NCBI GenBank assembly: GCA_963921425.1
Contig: OY992838.1
Span: 2,604,001 to 2,668,000, forward strand
DNA: 64,000 bases
Reading direction: 5' to 3'
DNA from: Dryas octopetala
Lineage: Eukaryota; Streptophyta; Magnoliopsida; Rosales; Rosaceae
A program made the translations under genes and the position numbers. The notes beneath the pieces were generated by a model that saw only the letters and a list, made by a program, of their open reading frames with translations, had not been told where the DNA came from and did no database searches. Shown here piece after piece: positions 12,401 through 23,661 of this stretch. How positions within the stretch are numbered: the stretch's first letter is position 1; the number at the start of each line of letters is the position of its first letter.

Positions 12401-13098
12401 CCTTTGAGAAGGGAATCATTTGACATGCATGCTGTTGTTTCTGCCACTGAAGATCTTTTCCACTTCATTCTCTCTGAGAAGGGTCAGAGGGTGCGTGTAT
12501 TCCTTATTCGGGATATAATTGCTGCAGCTGATGCTTTTCTTCACGATGAGGTTGTTGGTTGCATTCTCAATGAGAAGCCTGCAAACAGAGACACGTTTGA
12601 GTCTGAGGTTGTCTTAAATTTCTCCTGAGCTATCACACAGTTGAGATATTATTACAAGCGCTTCAGGATGGTGTTGGTTACTTACGTGTTATTTCCCTGT
12701 TTTTGCAGGGACACGCCATGCTCATGAGGGTTGTGAATGGGTTTCAGTATCTCTCTCAAGCTGTAAAGTTGGCCCCAGAGGTGTGGACATCAATGTTTAT
12801 ACGCATGGCCTTTACACCCAAGGTTCATAGTTTTACTTTAGTCATTGTTCAATCGCTAATCATTCATTTTAGCCGCGAAGTCCCAGAAACTACTTTTGTT
12901 TGTATATCTAGACTTATGCACAAGATGGCTAAAAACCGCAGCTCTAGTGAATTATGACATTAATATTTTTCTTTTTCGAGTTTTTTCACAACCCATTTTT
13001 TCTTTTTTCCTTACAAAATTGTATATACTGTAAGCAGTACTTCACACTCAAAATGAAAGGGGAGAAAGATACCAAGCAGTAACTTTGTTTTGCAGTGA
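6445..13098 (+). CDS. ABC1/UbiB atypical kinase, probably mitochondrial
   Basis: The gene encodes an ABC1K (ADCK/UbiB) atypical kinase; mitochondrial members act in quinone or lipid homeostasis. Exons by splice motifs and frame: 6445-6502, 6733-6859, 6950-7187, 7777-7818, 7977-8048, 8174-8309, 8469-8626, 8915-8999, 9571-9773, 10369-10530, 11125-11274, 11543-11803, 12329-12607 and 12709-12822, with the stop in an exon starting at 13096. This gives about 695 residues. The N-terminus ([14 protein letters not shown], then RRHSFSTS near residues 59-66) resembles a mitochondrial presequence. Visible family motifs are KxGQ (about 155-158, spliced from KLGQ), the Ala-rich loop [10 protein letters not shown] (215-224), VAVKVQRPG (Lys about 236), [10 protein letters not shown], the catalytic loop HADPHPGN (389-396) and the metal-binding DFG (409-411). 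No key residue is missing. The intron after 7818 has a GC donor. The 3' end is uncertain: if the last intron is retained, the frame runs on to a stop at 12957 (about 739 residues). Confidence 0.85.
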
Positions 13099-13461
13099 AG
13101 TTGAAGATTTTGTTTGAAACTTTCTGTCTTTCTATCAAAACCTCTTTCCTTTTCTTCTTTGTTTATGGAGATATACACAACTCTCTACCATTCATATCTT
13201 ACAGGCCACCAGCCTCATTCCCTTGTGAGAAGGGAATTAAGGGGAACCAGAAAAAGATTAGAAAACCTGAAAGCTCTCATTTATTGTGAATGACCTTTCT
13301 TACTCAATACAAATATATACATATTTTGATGATGTGAGGGGCCGTGAATTTTCTTTTGGAATATTAGCAAAAACTTGACAATATTAGTGCATCAGTTTCT
13401 CTTACGATTATAGACAAATACTCTGCAAGAGTGATTTTGGATACTGGAAAATGTTTATATC

Positions 13462-13484
13462 TATATATATATATATATATATAT
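13462..13484. repeat. (TA)n microsatellite
   Basis: A run of about 11 TA units, downstream of the ABC1 kinase coding region. Confidence 0.9.
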
Positions 13485-13934
13485 TGATTTCATGCCCATT
13501 ACTCACTGGCTTTGTCAGTGGATTCAATGAGTCCATCTCTTTGGAGTTCAGTTATACTATGTCATTGTGTTTTTGTCCTCGTCCGTTTGGATTGTTTCGG
13601 ATTTATAGATAGATAAACTATGGAGTTGGAACTGGATATTTTTTTTTATAAATAAAATGGATGATGGATGAGTGGATGACATATTATTTGACATTTTTAT
13701 ACTTTCGTATTGAATATTTAGTGACACTGACACAAGATTCAAAGTGGGTTTTGTTTATACTGTGGGCTATTAGAAACAAAATTAGTCGTTGAGGTTTAGA
13801 GCAATTCACAATAAAAAAATAGAAAAAAAATAAAAATACAATATATATAAGTTGTGATCCATGCCATTACAGTTGTAATGCATAATATTAACACTTAGCG
13901 GCCTCTCAGGAAAGCATATGGGTTACTTAAGTTT

Positions 13935-13964
13935 TTTTTTTTGTTTTTGGTCGAAAGGTTAGAC
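13935..13964 (-). mobile_element. Micro retro-insertion (30 bp) with imperfect TSD
   Basis: A T-rich insert is flanked by TACTTAAGTTT (13924-13934) and TACTTAGTTT (13965-13974), which differ by one A. On the minus strand it reads GTCTAACCTTTCGACC followed by AAAAACAAAA. The TTCGACC(A)n tail matches the insert at 20212-20231. Confidence 0.45.
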
Positions 13965-14412
13965 TACTTAGTTTAGAATTTAGATTCCCTTACCTCATTT
14001 TTCAGACTTCATTTTTTAATATCAAATCACCAATTAAGATGAGTATTTTTGCTTAAAAAATTAATGTCTCGTTTGGCATTATTTTTAAAATTGTCAAAAA
14101 CGTTTTTATTAATAATGAACGCATTTTTGGTAGCATTTGACATGAATAGATAAAAATGTTTATGAATTATAAAAGTGTTTTTAAATAATTTTTTGAGATC
14201 AGGTGCTTCTTTAGAAAATACTTCAAGTGTTTAGTATGAAGTATTTAGAATTTTTATAAAAATTTATTTATGTTTATGAGAAGAAACACTTCTAGCAAAA
14301 ACGCTATTGAACATAAGCATTTTTAAGAAGCAATGTCGTACACGTGAAGGAATTAGCTATGCACAAACGAGCACCATAAATAATTAAGACGAGTCTTAAA
14401 AATATAAGAATA

Positions 14413-14705
14413 AGAGCTTATTTGACAGTGCTTTTTGAATGCTTAAAAGTGCTTTCAAATAGTCAAAAACGTTTTTACTTACGTTTGACAAAAAAATTAA
14501 AGGTGCTTTTAGATTATAAAAGCACTTGGAAGCGTTTTCTGGTAAAGCACCGTAGGTACTTCTTTAAGAAGCGCTTCCAAGTATATTTACAAGAAACATT
14601 TGGATTTTTTTTCTTAAAAAAATATGTATTTTTAATAAAAACACTTCCAATGAAAGCGCTTCTAAATAAAAGTGCTTCCTACAAAAGCACCCCCAAATGG
14701 CCCCT
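14413..14705. mobile_element. MITE-like element with imperfect inverted ends
   Basis: The left end (GAGCTTATTTGACAGTGCTT) and the inverted right end (AGGGGCCATTTGGGGGTGCT) share a TTTG..GTGCTTTT core. The interior is full of GTGCTTTT/AAAAGCACTT motifs in both orientations, so the strand can fold on itself. The target-site duplication is not clear. A related degenerate stretch lies just upstream (about 14068-14330). The open frame 14422-14724 is a product of this repeat. Confidence 0.5.
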
Positions 14706-15563
14706 AAATCTGGCTAAGGAATGAGCTAGTTATTTGATTAATTACTTGATACACGTGTAATTTCTTATTGACTAAGTAAGCACTGAATAATTTAGACGAA
14801 TCTTAAAAATATATGAAAAATGAAACAATAGACTTCGTAGAAATGATATTCTAAGTAATTTATCATAAAAATCATCATTCTTCTCATCAATTTTTATAGG
14901 GTCTAGAAATTTCTGCATTAAATGACAATTAAAAACTGCTTGTTTAATTAGTTTGAAGGTTTGACTAGGGTGACTAATCAATTGAAAGAGAGTGAGAGAG
15001 AATTGTCTCAATTTGTTTTGTTGGTCAAAGATAGAGTTGTCTCTATCTATCCAGAACTTTCTTGTGTGTGTAATTACTTCTTTATACTGATTTGGTTGAT
15101 CACTTGATCAGTTCCTTGTTAAGGTTTGAAGAGTATTTACTTTGTTTAGAAATTCATTTTCTTAAAAAAACAGTTTTCTTAGGCAATGATAACTTTAGAA
15201 AAGTCCTCTCAAAGATGCATAAACTCATCATAATAATAAAAGGCAAAAATAAACACTAGTTCATTGTTTCCAATTCCATTGCTATTTATTTTCTTGTGTA
15301 ATTTTTGGCATTCATTGACTCGGCCTCATGCTGTGGCGACGCGCGCGACTCGCTCCTCTCCCACCACAATTAGTATGAACCCAACAAAACTAACAAAACA
15401 CCATCATTAGTAATTGTTTATTAATTCTCTTAATTATAATTTTACGATTTTTTTTTTTAATCTTGAAATTAGCTGTTGAATTTTTGAAGTTGTAATTATT
15501 GCTTCTTCTGCTTGCGTTGCGTTGCTCAGACTGAAACCAAATATAGAACAGAATCCGCTTTGG

Positions 15564-15564
<1 letters not shown>

Positions 15565-15603
<39 letters not shown>
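15565..15603. repeat. (CT)n microsatellite in probable PP2C leader
   Basis: About 19 CT units on the plus strand. Pyrimidine-rich tracts are common in plant 5' leaders. It produces spurious Ser-Leu and Arg-Glu repeat frames in both directions. Confidence 0.9.
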
Positions 15604-15606
<3 letters not shown>

Positions 15607-15693
15607 CTTTTGTTCCTTTGAAACCTTTTATTTCTCTCTCTCTCTTTCCCTTTCTCCTTCTATGGCATTTCATTCCCTCCTCCTTTCTTCAGG

Positions 15694-15698
<5 letters not shown>

Positions 15699-15729
<31 letters not shown>
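15699..15729. repeat. Second (CT)n microsatellite in probable PP2C leader
   Basis: About 15 CT units, roughly 95 bp after the first CT tract and 300 bp before the start codon. Confidence 0.88.
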
Positions 15730-15732
<3 letters not shown>

Positions 15733-16026
15733 CAATTATTCGTTTCCATGGCGTTTGTTATTACATTGATGAACATCAAGATCCAGTTACTCGGTAATTT
15801 TCATTTTTAATTTAATTTTGGCTTGATATGCAGGTTCAACTCTGTCATTTATGACTTAGAGATGATCCTTAGGTGATTTGAGCTACATACGTGTTCAACA
15901 ACAATAGGTCGTTTCGTTCATACAATCGGCTCTATATATATAGCAATTACTGTAGCTGTTTTAATTCAATATCTCACTCTGGACAAAGACAAAAGAAGTG
16001 GGCAATTTGGAAATACAAGCAAAAAC

Positions 16027-17287
16027 ATGGGTTATCTCAATGCTGTTTTGACATCTTCAAGCCAAGTTCATGCTGATGACGCACCCGTAAGCGGCGGGGG
16101 CCTCAGGTAATTTATTTAATTCTCCGTTTTATAACTTTTTCGTTCGGATCTAAAGTTATTTTAATTGGTAGTTTGTTTATGAAATAGCTTGATTTATTTT
16201 ACTAGAGTTTGTTTGATCTTTTTTCGTATATGGTAAGTGTGTATATTGAGTCCAATGTGTTTTATAATTTCTATTTAGGCATTCATGTTGAGGAGCTTAG
16301 ATGGTTTCTTCTATTTCATGTATTTATTATGATTTGTGAACCATGGGTACATTAATTGTCTGATTGAGCCCTCCAGGAAGTGATTCTCAATTTGGGTTTT
16401 TTCTTATCTCATCCGTAAGTCAATTTTGGTGCGTAATTTTTGTTCATGATAAGACCTTTGTTTTTCTGGTCCTGATGATATGTTGTTTTGGGAAAATTTT
16501 GATTGATTTGGTTGTTCCACTAATCCTGTAAGATATGATATATCTCAGTTTAATTGAGTAAAGGGGGATTGAATTTATTCATCCATAATTTTAAAAATGT
16601 TAAGAAAACAAGACAGAGAAGACATGACATGCATGACCAGAAAAACTTGTAATTAGTGTTTTGTCATGTCGAGCTGAAATTTGTAATTTATGTTTGTCGT
16701 GTCGAGCTGCAACTTGTAATTTATGTTTTGTCATGTCGTGTTGGGCAACACCCTTGTTGGTACATCTTACTTAATTACGGTTTGTCGTGTTCGGCATTGA
16801 CAAACATCATGGTGGTGCAAATTATTACTTTGTTTTGCCTGTTTGCTGGATCTTCCAAACATTAATGTCTTGAATTTTGTGATTGAGCATATGCTGAAAA
16901 AGCTTTCCATAGGCATTGTGATTGTGCAAAAAATACCAATTCTCTTTTTCTCTAATGTGTGTGTGAGTGAGTGTGGAACTCATACTGGAAACATGTAGCT
17001 CATAACCTACTTTTCTAGAAAGTCATGGTTAATTCCATTCACGCATTCATCCCTGCAAGTTGGTTCTTTAATGGTGCATTGGAGTTGGATGTTGATATTC
17101 AGCTTTTAATCCTTGGGATTTGTCTGACATTAAGTATGATGTTAAATGTGGCAACAGTCAGAATGGAAAGTTCAGCTATGGATATGCAAGCTCTCCGGGG
17201 AAAAGGTCTTCTATGGAAGATTTTTATGAGACAAGAATTGATGGCGTTGAAGGAGAAGTAGTTGGTCTCTTTGGAGTTTTTGATGGT

Positions 17288-17330
<43 letters not shown>

Positions 17331-20074
17331 CCTCCCATACGCACGCGCAAGTCCACTTGGATAAGTGAATAGGTCATGTTTGTTATGGGATTTGTAGACA
17401 ATTATGCTGATGCCTATGAGTGTGTGGTTATGTATTCTTATCTTTGTTAATTTACATCCTTCTAGTGTCGGTATAGTCTTCATTTATTTTCTCTGTTTTT
17501 CTGTCTCATTTACCGATACTAGGAATTTTATTTTCACCTACACATTCTATTTGGCTTTTTATAGATATCAACAATGAGCACAATCGATCTATTGTAGTTG
17601 GTATATGAATATGTAAATTTAATGTTGAGTGGATTCGGCTTTGTGTCATTGAGTTCTCACTCCCTTGATCCACTTGTCAGTTTAATCTTGGGCTGTTGAG
17701 CTATTCTAGCTGGACAGTGGAATTTTGTTCTTTGGCACACTGTGATGGTGATCTTCCTACCGGCTGAACCTTTGTGGCCCTCTTTTGTGGTACTTCAAGC
17801 TCCACATGCTTAATCCACTTTAAACCGCTAATCAGACTTGGATATATTTTTATGGAGTAGCAACTCTGTTGTATTTCCATCTGGTTTGACTGTATATGTA
17901 TTCATTCTTTCTATTTTTCTCCTGTTAGTAGTGTAGAGTTCATGTGCTATTGGCTGGTTCTTCATGCATAAGTACATTTGTACATAAGCATACTCACACA
18001 GAAAACATATATTCATATTCTGTATGTATATATTTAAACATTTATATCATTATCCTCATATACTTGCATACCTTGGGAAAGAAGAAGATATATGACACGG
18101 CAAAATTCTGTGTTATGATTAAATCAGGACATGGGGGTGCACGTGCTGCTGAATATGTCAAGCAAAATCTTTTTAGTAATTTGATCAGTCATCCAAAGTT
18201 CATTTCTGACACCAAATCTGCTATAGGTTTGTCACTTCTTACCTGTAACCAGTAGCTTTATAGTTGCTTTCTATCAATGCTTAAGAATTTCCTACTTTTG
18301 AATAAAATAACAGTGTTTAAAATTAAATTTTTTCTGTGCCTGCAGCTGATGCATACAGCCATACAGACTCGGAATTTCTGAAATCAGAAAATACTCAGAA
18401 CAGAGATGCCGGGTCAACTGCTTCCACTGCGATCCTGGTTGGTGATCGTTTGCTTGTCGCAAACGTTGGGGATTCCAGGGCTGTGATATGCAGGGGTGGA
18501 AATGGTAAGACTTTGGAGATTGTCTCCACTCAGTTGTGATGTTAGCATAATAATTGCATCAAAGACTACGAGCTTGGGTGTTGAAGGGACTTTTGTGTCT
18601 TGTGTTTAGTGAGGTGGGCTAACCTCTAGAGAGAGAGATTCAATGAATGATATCTTAGCTCTTTAGTGGTAGCACATTTTTTGACCCATAAGGATATGGA
18701 TTTTTCAACTTTATGCTTATGGAGAATTTTATTGTCGTTTCATGGTTCCATAATATTCTCTTGTCATATCCCGCAGCTATAGCTGTTTCAAGAGATCACA
18801 AGCCAGACCAAACTGATGAGCGGCAACGGATTGAGGACGCGGGAGGCTTTGTAATGTGGGCTGGTAAGGTTTCTCAATGATTGTTTTAAAGATTTATCAT
18901 AATATGGCAGTCGCATGCGTTCTTGATGATGGAGATCATAACAGGAACTTGGAGAGTTGGAGGTGTTCTCGCTGTTTCTCGTGCATTTGGTGATAGGCTG
19001 TTGAAGCAGTATGTTGTTGCTGATCCCGAAATTCAGGTTTGATTGTTAGTGTTGATACTTGATAGTCAGTACTGATGTACATAAAGTGATTTAAGTTCAT
19101 TCTAACAATTACAGTAAATATTAGAGATTATTATAGCCTAATTAAGTAAACTGAAATTTAAGATATGTTGGGACAGGGGGACAAAAAGGAAAAGAAAAAG
19201 GAAGGATTCATTGTCATTACCTTTTTGTGTCTGATGCACAAACACATTTAGTGTTAAAGGATGTATTTTGTTTTGTGGTAAACATGGTTCTCATAAAAAT
19301 TTTATAATTCTCATGATTTATGCTGATCTCTGACCCTGAGAATATAAAAACCTGCATTTTGATTTATCTGACTAGGTTTCACTGTTTATTATCAGTGGCA
19401 GTCCTATGTGATATCAAGTCCCTGTTTAAATGAGATAATTTACTCTCAAACAATTGGTTGATTTGTATTGCCTTATGCTTTTCATTGCCTGCTTCCATCT
19501 CCAGCTTTTCTGCATATTTTGTTGAGTAACTTGTTTTATTTCGGCAGGAGGTAAAGATTGACAACTCTCTTGAGTTCCTTATCCTTGCAAGTGATGGACT
19601 GTGGGATGTTGTCACCAATGAGGTTTGCCATGATTTTCCATTTTATTTACCCGTGTACTTTTTGTCCATGGGCTTGGGCATGGTGGAAGGTGAATGACAC
19701 CGTGCCTTTGGAGCAGTAAACTTTTTGTTTTTTATTCCACTACTTGACCAGCCAAACCGTTACCATTCCTTCTGAGTAAACAAATTGGATCTCTGTCCTT
19801 TGTGCTTCTTTTGCTGGGTTTATATGGTGTTGTCACAATTTGCCAATTGATTAGATGACTTGGTATGGCGGTTAACAACCTTCTGACCCTGAGTGATTCT
19901 TTACGTTTTTTCCAGGAGGCTGTTGCAATGATCAAACCAATTCAGGACCCAAAGCAAGCAGCGGAGAGGCTAATGCAGGAAGCATATCAGAGAGGGAGTG
20001 CAGATAATATTACCTGTGTTGTTGTTCGTTTCTTGGCTAACCAAGGTGGGTCCTCGCGAAACAGTTCTGGGTAG
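16027..20074 (+). CDS. Protein phosphatase 2C, PP2C59/WIN2-like
   Basis: The product is a Mg/Mn-dependent Ser/Thr phosphatase of 292 residues. Exons: 16027-16106, 17158-17285, 18128-18226, 18346-18504, 18777-18863, 18945-19036, 19548-19622 and 19916-20074. All introns are GT-AG and the frame is continuous. The start is the family's N-terminus ([20 protein letters not shown]). PP2C motifs appear in order: [25 protein letters not shown] (metal-binding Asp and Gly), [56 protein letters not shown] and [14 protein letters not shown] (C-terminal metal Asp). All catalytic Asp residues are present. As I recall the Arabidopsis homologue WIN2 (about 311 residues, reported in bacterial-effector responses), this protein is nearly identical in its core but has a shorter C-terminal tail after the catalytic domain. 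That role is inferred by homology only. No other gene is near enough to suggest a shared function. Confidence 0.93.
17291..17322. repeat. (TC)n microsatellite next to a PP2C 5' splice site
   Basis: About 16 TC units begin only 5 bases after the intron-2 donor (exon ends 17285, GTCAG follows). Length changes here would alter the region just downstream of the 5' splice site. Confidence 0.9.
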
Positions 20075-20436
20075 GCACCTTTTCCTGCTCAAAGTAAGGA
20101 GCTTGGACTCCTACCAGATTGGTAGGAAGTGGGGTGCAATAAAATTCAGTGGTTAATAGTGTTCTAGAAAATCTATGGTAGTTTTGTACTTTACAAGGAT
20201 AGAGACATGGTTTCGACCAAAAAAAAAAAAAAGAGACATGGTAAAACTTATCAGGCTGCTATTGATTTGTGTATTACACTACACGTCTTCAGCCTCTAGC
20301 ATAGAATTGTATGTGAGTTTTTAGCTCTTGTACTTACTTGGGTGGTAAGTTAGCAGATATGTCAAAGTGTTTGTAAAGTGTACTTCTCGTTTCGTTTTCT
20401 GTAAATCTAGTGTTATTTGTTATATTGTGTTATTTG
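20075..20436. other. 3' UTR and downstream of PP2C
   Basis: Non-coding sequence after the PP2C stop. It contains the micro-insertion at 20212-20231 and AATAAAA at about 20147-20153, which could act in polyadenylation. Nothing else is recognised. Confidence 0.5.
20212..20231 (+). mobile_element. Micro retro-insertion (20 bp) with 11-bp TSD
   Basis: TTCGACC plus an A-run sits between perfect copies of AGAGACATGGT (20201-20211 and 20232-20242). It lies in the probable 3' UTR of the PP2C gene. Confidence 0.65.
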
Positions 20437-21679
20437 CAAGGAATAAAATTTCGGGTTTTGAGGAAATGTCGACGAAAAATTTTGAAGATTTTTAAATTTC
20501 GACAGAAATTAGACGGAAACTACGGAAATTGTTATCAAAACACTGAAATTTTGAATGAAACTTTACTATATGTTTATTTAACATATTATCTACTATATTG
20601 ATAAAAAACATTGAAGCAATCAAATTATATAGTAGATCTCATGTGATATAAGATGAATATAATGCACGCTGAAGTCAAATACTATTAAAAAAATAGTTCA
20701 CTAATTAATAATTACATAAATTTGATTGAACAAATACTTTAAAGCTTGTGTAATTTATTTTCCAGTTTTTCATAAATGAAAAGAACTTTTCAGAACTTTA
20801 GATTGTTGTTTGTGCTTGTTTGAAATTGTTCCATTATTACTTTCATTAGAAATTTCAAGAACGAAATTCTTTGAAGGGGGATAGATTGTGAAACCCCTTT
20901 GAAGGGGGGTAGATTGTGAGACCTCGTATTTTTCCAAGTTTTATTTTGAAAAATATTTGAAATATTTTAAAAATTTATTTGAGAAATACAATATTTTAGA
21001 TTAATTTTATAATTTTTGTTTTACATTAGTTTAACCCGTTTTTTGACTTTTGAACTATTGGACTTTTGACTTCAATTTGTGGCTTGTTAGAAAGGTCTCG
21101 AACACACAAACATGTGAGTGCAAACTGTGCATCAATCGGAATTACGATTTGAAATATATGAGCATTTGAACTGATGGATATTTTTGTAAATTTATAAACA
21201 TAAATTTTAAAAACTCAAAATCAAATTTTTTATGTTAATTTCTCTCTCCACATTATTATTCACGCAAACCCACTACCCACTACCCACCATCCACCACCCA
21301 CCACCTGATCTCATTCTCTCTTCTCTCTCCTTCATTTCTCTTTCTTTTTTCTTCCTTCTCTTTTTTCTTTCTTTTTTTTTTCTTCTTCCTTTCTCTCATT
21401 TCCTCCTTCAGTAACTCCATGTCTGTGCCGACCACCAGCCCACCCTCATCTCTTTTTCCCTGCTCTCGCCCCCTGCCGCCGAAACCCACCAAAACCCAGC
21501 CCCTCCTCTCTTCCTCCACATCTTCAGCTCCTCCCAAATCGCAACCTCCCCAAAACTCAGAAATCTTACCCAACCGAAAACTTCGCCGAAATTATCGAAA
21601 TTCAGACAAAATTTTTTTGGTTTAGTGTTAAAATTTTCATACCTCAATTTCGTCGAAATTTTCGAAATTTAAATCCTTG
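20437..21679. mobile_element. Degenerate TIR element containing an LTR-like segment
   Basis: The left end CAAGGAATAAAATTTCG and the inverted right end CAAGGATTTAAATTTCG match, and both sides carry TTTCGACGAAA-type subterminal repeats, suggesting a TIR transposon. No convincing target-site duplication was found. Inside, a purine-rich GAAGGGGGGTAGAT is followed at about 20916 by TGTGAGACCTCGTATTTTT. This is the arrangement of a polypurine tract followed by the start of a Ty3-type LTR, and the downstream text (GACTTTTGAACTATTGGAC, TTAGAAAGGTCTCGAAC) resembles LTRs of that superfamily. A shorter duplicate of the tract lies at about 20875-20890. No polyprotein is present. The region is best read as decayed repeat DNA. 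Confidence 0.45.
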
Positions 21680-22273
21680 GGACTTATTTGTTATATTAAC
21701 TTATTTGATGAAGGGCTGGACTTAATGGACGGCTTGTAATTCAAGTGTTAGAACTCCTTTTTCGTGTCAGTAAACTTTGTTTTCTCGTTTACAACATTTT
21801 TATGAATTTTGATCATCTACTTATTTTGGCTATCCTTTAACTTTTAATCTGAATGGTCTATTTAAAACTTAGGAGTGTTCTCATTTTCTTTAGGATTTAG
21901 TAACATTCAAAAACACCTCCGAAATTCTGAATTTCTTCCAATGAATCATTTGGATTAAAAATCAAGGATAGCCAAAGAGAGGATCGGGATCTCAATTTTA
22001 TAGGAAGATTGGAGAGTGCTAAAGAAAAAGCATGATGAAACACAGATTTTGATCCTCTGCCTTCAGAAGTTTAGAGGGTGTGCTGTTGCATGCCTTTCAT
22101 AAAACCATGCTCATCCAAAAAATCCAATGGTTAAAACATGGCCACATCTATTCTCCTTCAAAAAAATTAAAAATCTGAAAAAAACAATAAAAATAAAAAT
22201 AAGAAAACCCACCCAGCCTCCATCCCCACCCCCTCCCCTTTCTTCCGGCGGCCGCTTCGGACGCCAGCCACCC

Positions 22274-22276
<3 letters not shown>

Positions 22277-22342
<66 letters not shown>
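22277..22342. repeat. Compound (CT)n(AT)n microsatellite
   Basis: About 25 CT units (22277-22326) pass directly into about 8 AT units (22327-22342). Confidence 0.92.
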
Positions 22343-22729
22343 CTTTCTTTTTCATCCACCTCATCCCCTCCCCACAAAAGAAAACAGAACAAACAAAAGA
22401 AAAGACAATGAAATACTAAATAAAATAAAACTATTATTTTGATTTACTCTCCATCCTCACTATTACCCAGCTGGCCAGCTCTTTATAATTCTCTATTTCT
22501 CTCCCCAACCCACCAACCCATACTAGCAAAAAATTAAAAAAAAGAAACTAAACCCCCAACCCATCCATACATTCTCTCTTTAAACTTTATACTTCTCACT
22601 ACGACACTAATAGTTCCAATCCTCATATAATTCCTAAATATACCTAGTCTTAATGGCTTGTGATAGATGAAAAAAAAAAAAAAAAAAAACATTTTTTGAG
22701 CATAGAGATGGAGGACTCAGAAACGTTGA

Positions 22730-23661
22730 AGAATTTCGGCAAGGCATGCATGTTGCCATTACGCACGACGAGCGAACCAAATTGTTATCCTCATCGTCCT
22801 CATTTCTACACTCTCCACAAAATAAACTAGAAAAAAAAAAAAAAAGAGGAAGAGAAAGAGATGGTTCACAATTCATTGAAACGATGGCTGTTTCTTTTCT
22901 GACTTGTTGTGTTGCTGAGCCTTGGGGCTTTATAGTCTCTTTAGTCTTTGCTAAACTTAATTTAATAATGGAAGTCGGCTGCAATTGACATATCCTCTGT
23001 CTTGCTTACCACGGCTTTAATGAACACGTATTTATACATATATAATACAAGAAAAGTAGAAGTAGGGATCAATATTCAAATTCAACCGAGTGCTCACCAC
23101 CAAGGCATTGAGTAATAAAGCATAATTTGGGTTAATTGTTTAATCAAAAAGTGTAATTTACCCAAGCTTAACCAACTAATTGTTTATTGATTCGCTAATT
23201 TAATACAAATCCGAAACATTCAAGAATTTCAGCTAGGCATTAATGTTGCCATTACGCACAACCAGCGAACCTAATTGTCACCCTCATCGTCCTCATTTCT
23301 ACACTCTCAACGAAATAAACTAGAGATTGAAAAAAACAGAGATAAAAATGAAAAAGAAAAAGAAAAAGAAAAAGAAAAATGAAGAAGGAGAATGTGTTGT
23401 AATGACATGTGTTGGCAGTGTTGCACTTGTGTTGCTAAGCCTTGGGCTCTATTATTTAATGGAGTGTAGTGTCTCTCTAGTCTTTGCTCAGCTTAATTAA
23501 TTGATAAGTGGGCCATGAATCATTTTGGGTGGGGTATAAACAGATACACTGGCTGCAGAAGCCAAAATTGACATATTATGTGCCTTGCTTACCAAGAATA
23601 CATATTAATACACATATAATTACAAGAAAAGTAGATGCAGGGATCAATATTCAATTCAACT
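22730..23661. repeat. Diverged tandem duplication of about 0.4 kb
   Basis: Copy 1 (about 22730-23089) and copy 2 (about 23222-23661) share the same order of motifs: GAATTTC.GC.AGGCAT, GTTGCCATTACGCAC, CCTCATCGTCCTCATTTCTA, then an A-rich tract, GTTGCT.AGCCTTGG, AATTGACATAT, CTTGCTTACCA and GGGATCAATATTCAA. Divergence is visible, with indels. The spacer between them (23126-23212) recurs at 24141-24232. No reading frame is conserved between copies, so this is probably duplicated promoter or non-coding DNA. Confidence 0.75.

Larger units (their letters stand above)
13099..16026. other. Intergenic plus 5' UTR of the PP2C gene
   Basis: No additional gene is supported. The stretch contains a (TA)n tract (13462-13484), a micro-insertion (13935-13964), a TIR-like miniature element (about 14413-14705) and two CT microsatellites (15565-15603 and 15699-15729) that probably lie in the 5' untranslated leader of the PP2C gene. 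Confidence 0.5.

Noticed and set aside
13328..13540. Possible box C/D snoRNA (TGATGATG followed by D-like boxes)
   Set aside because: No terminal stem or properly spaced D box was found.
15434..15797. Ser-Leu and Arg-Glu repeat frames
   Set aside because: They are translations of CT/GA microsatellites.
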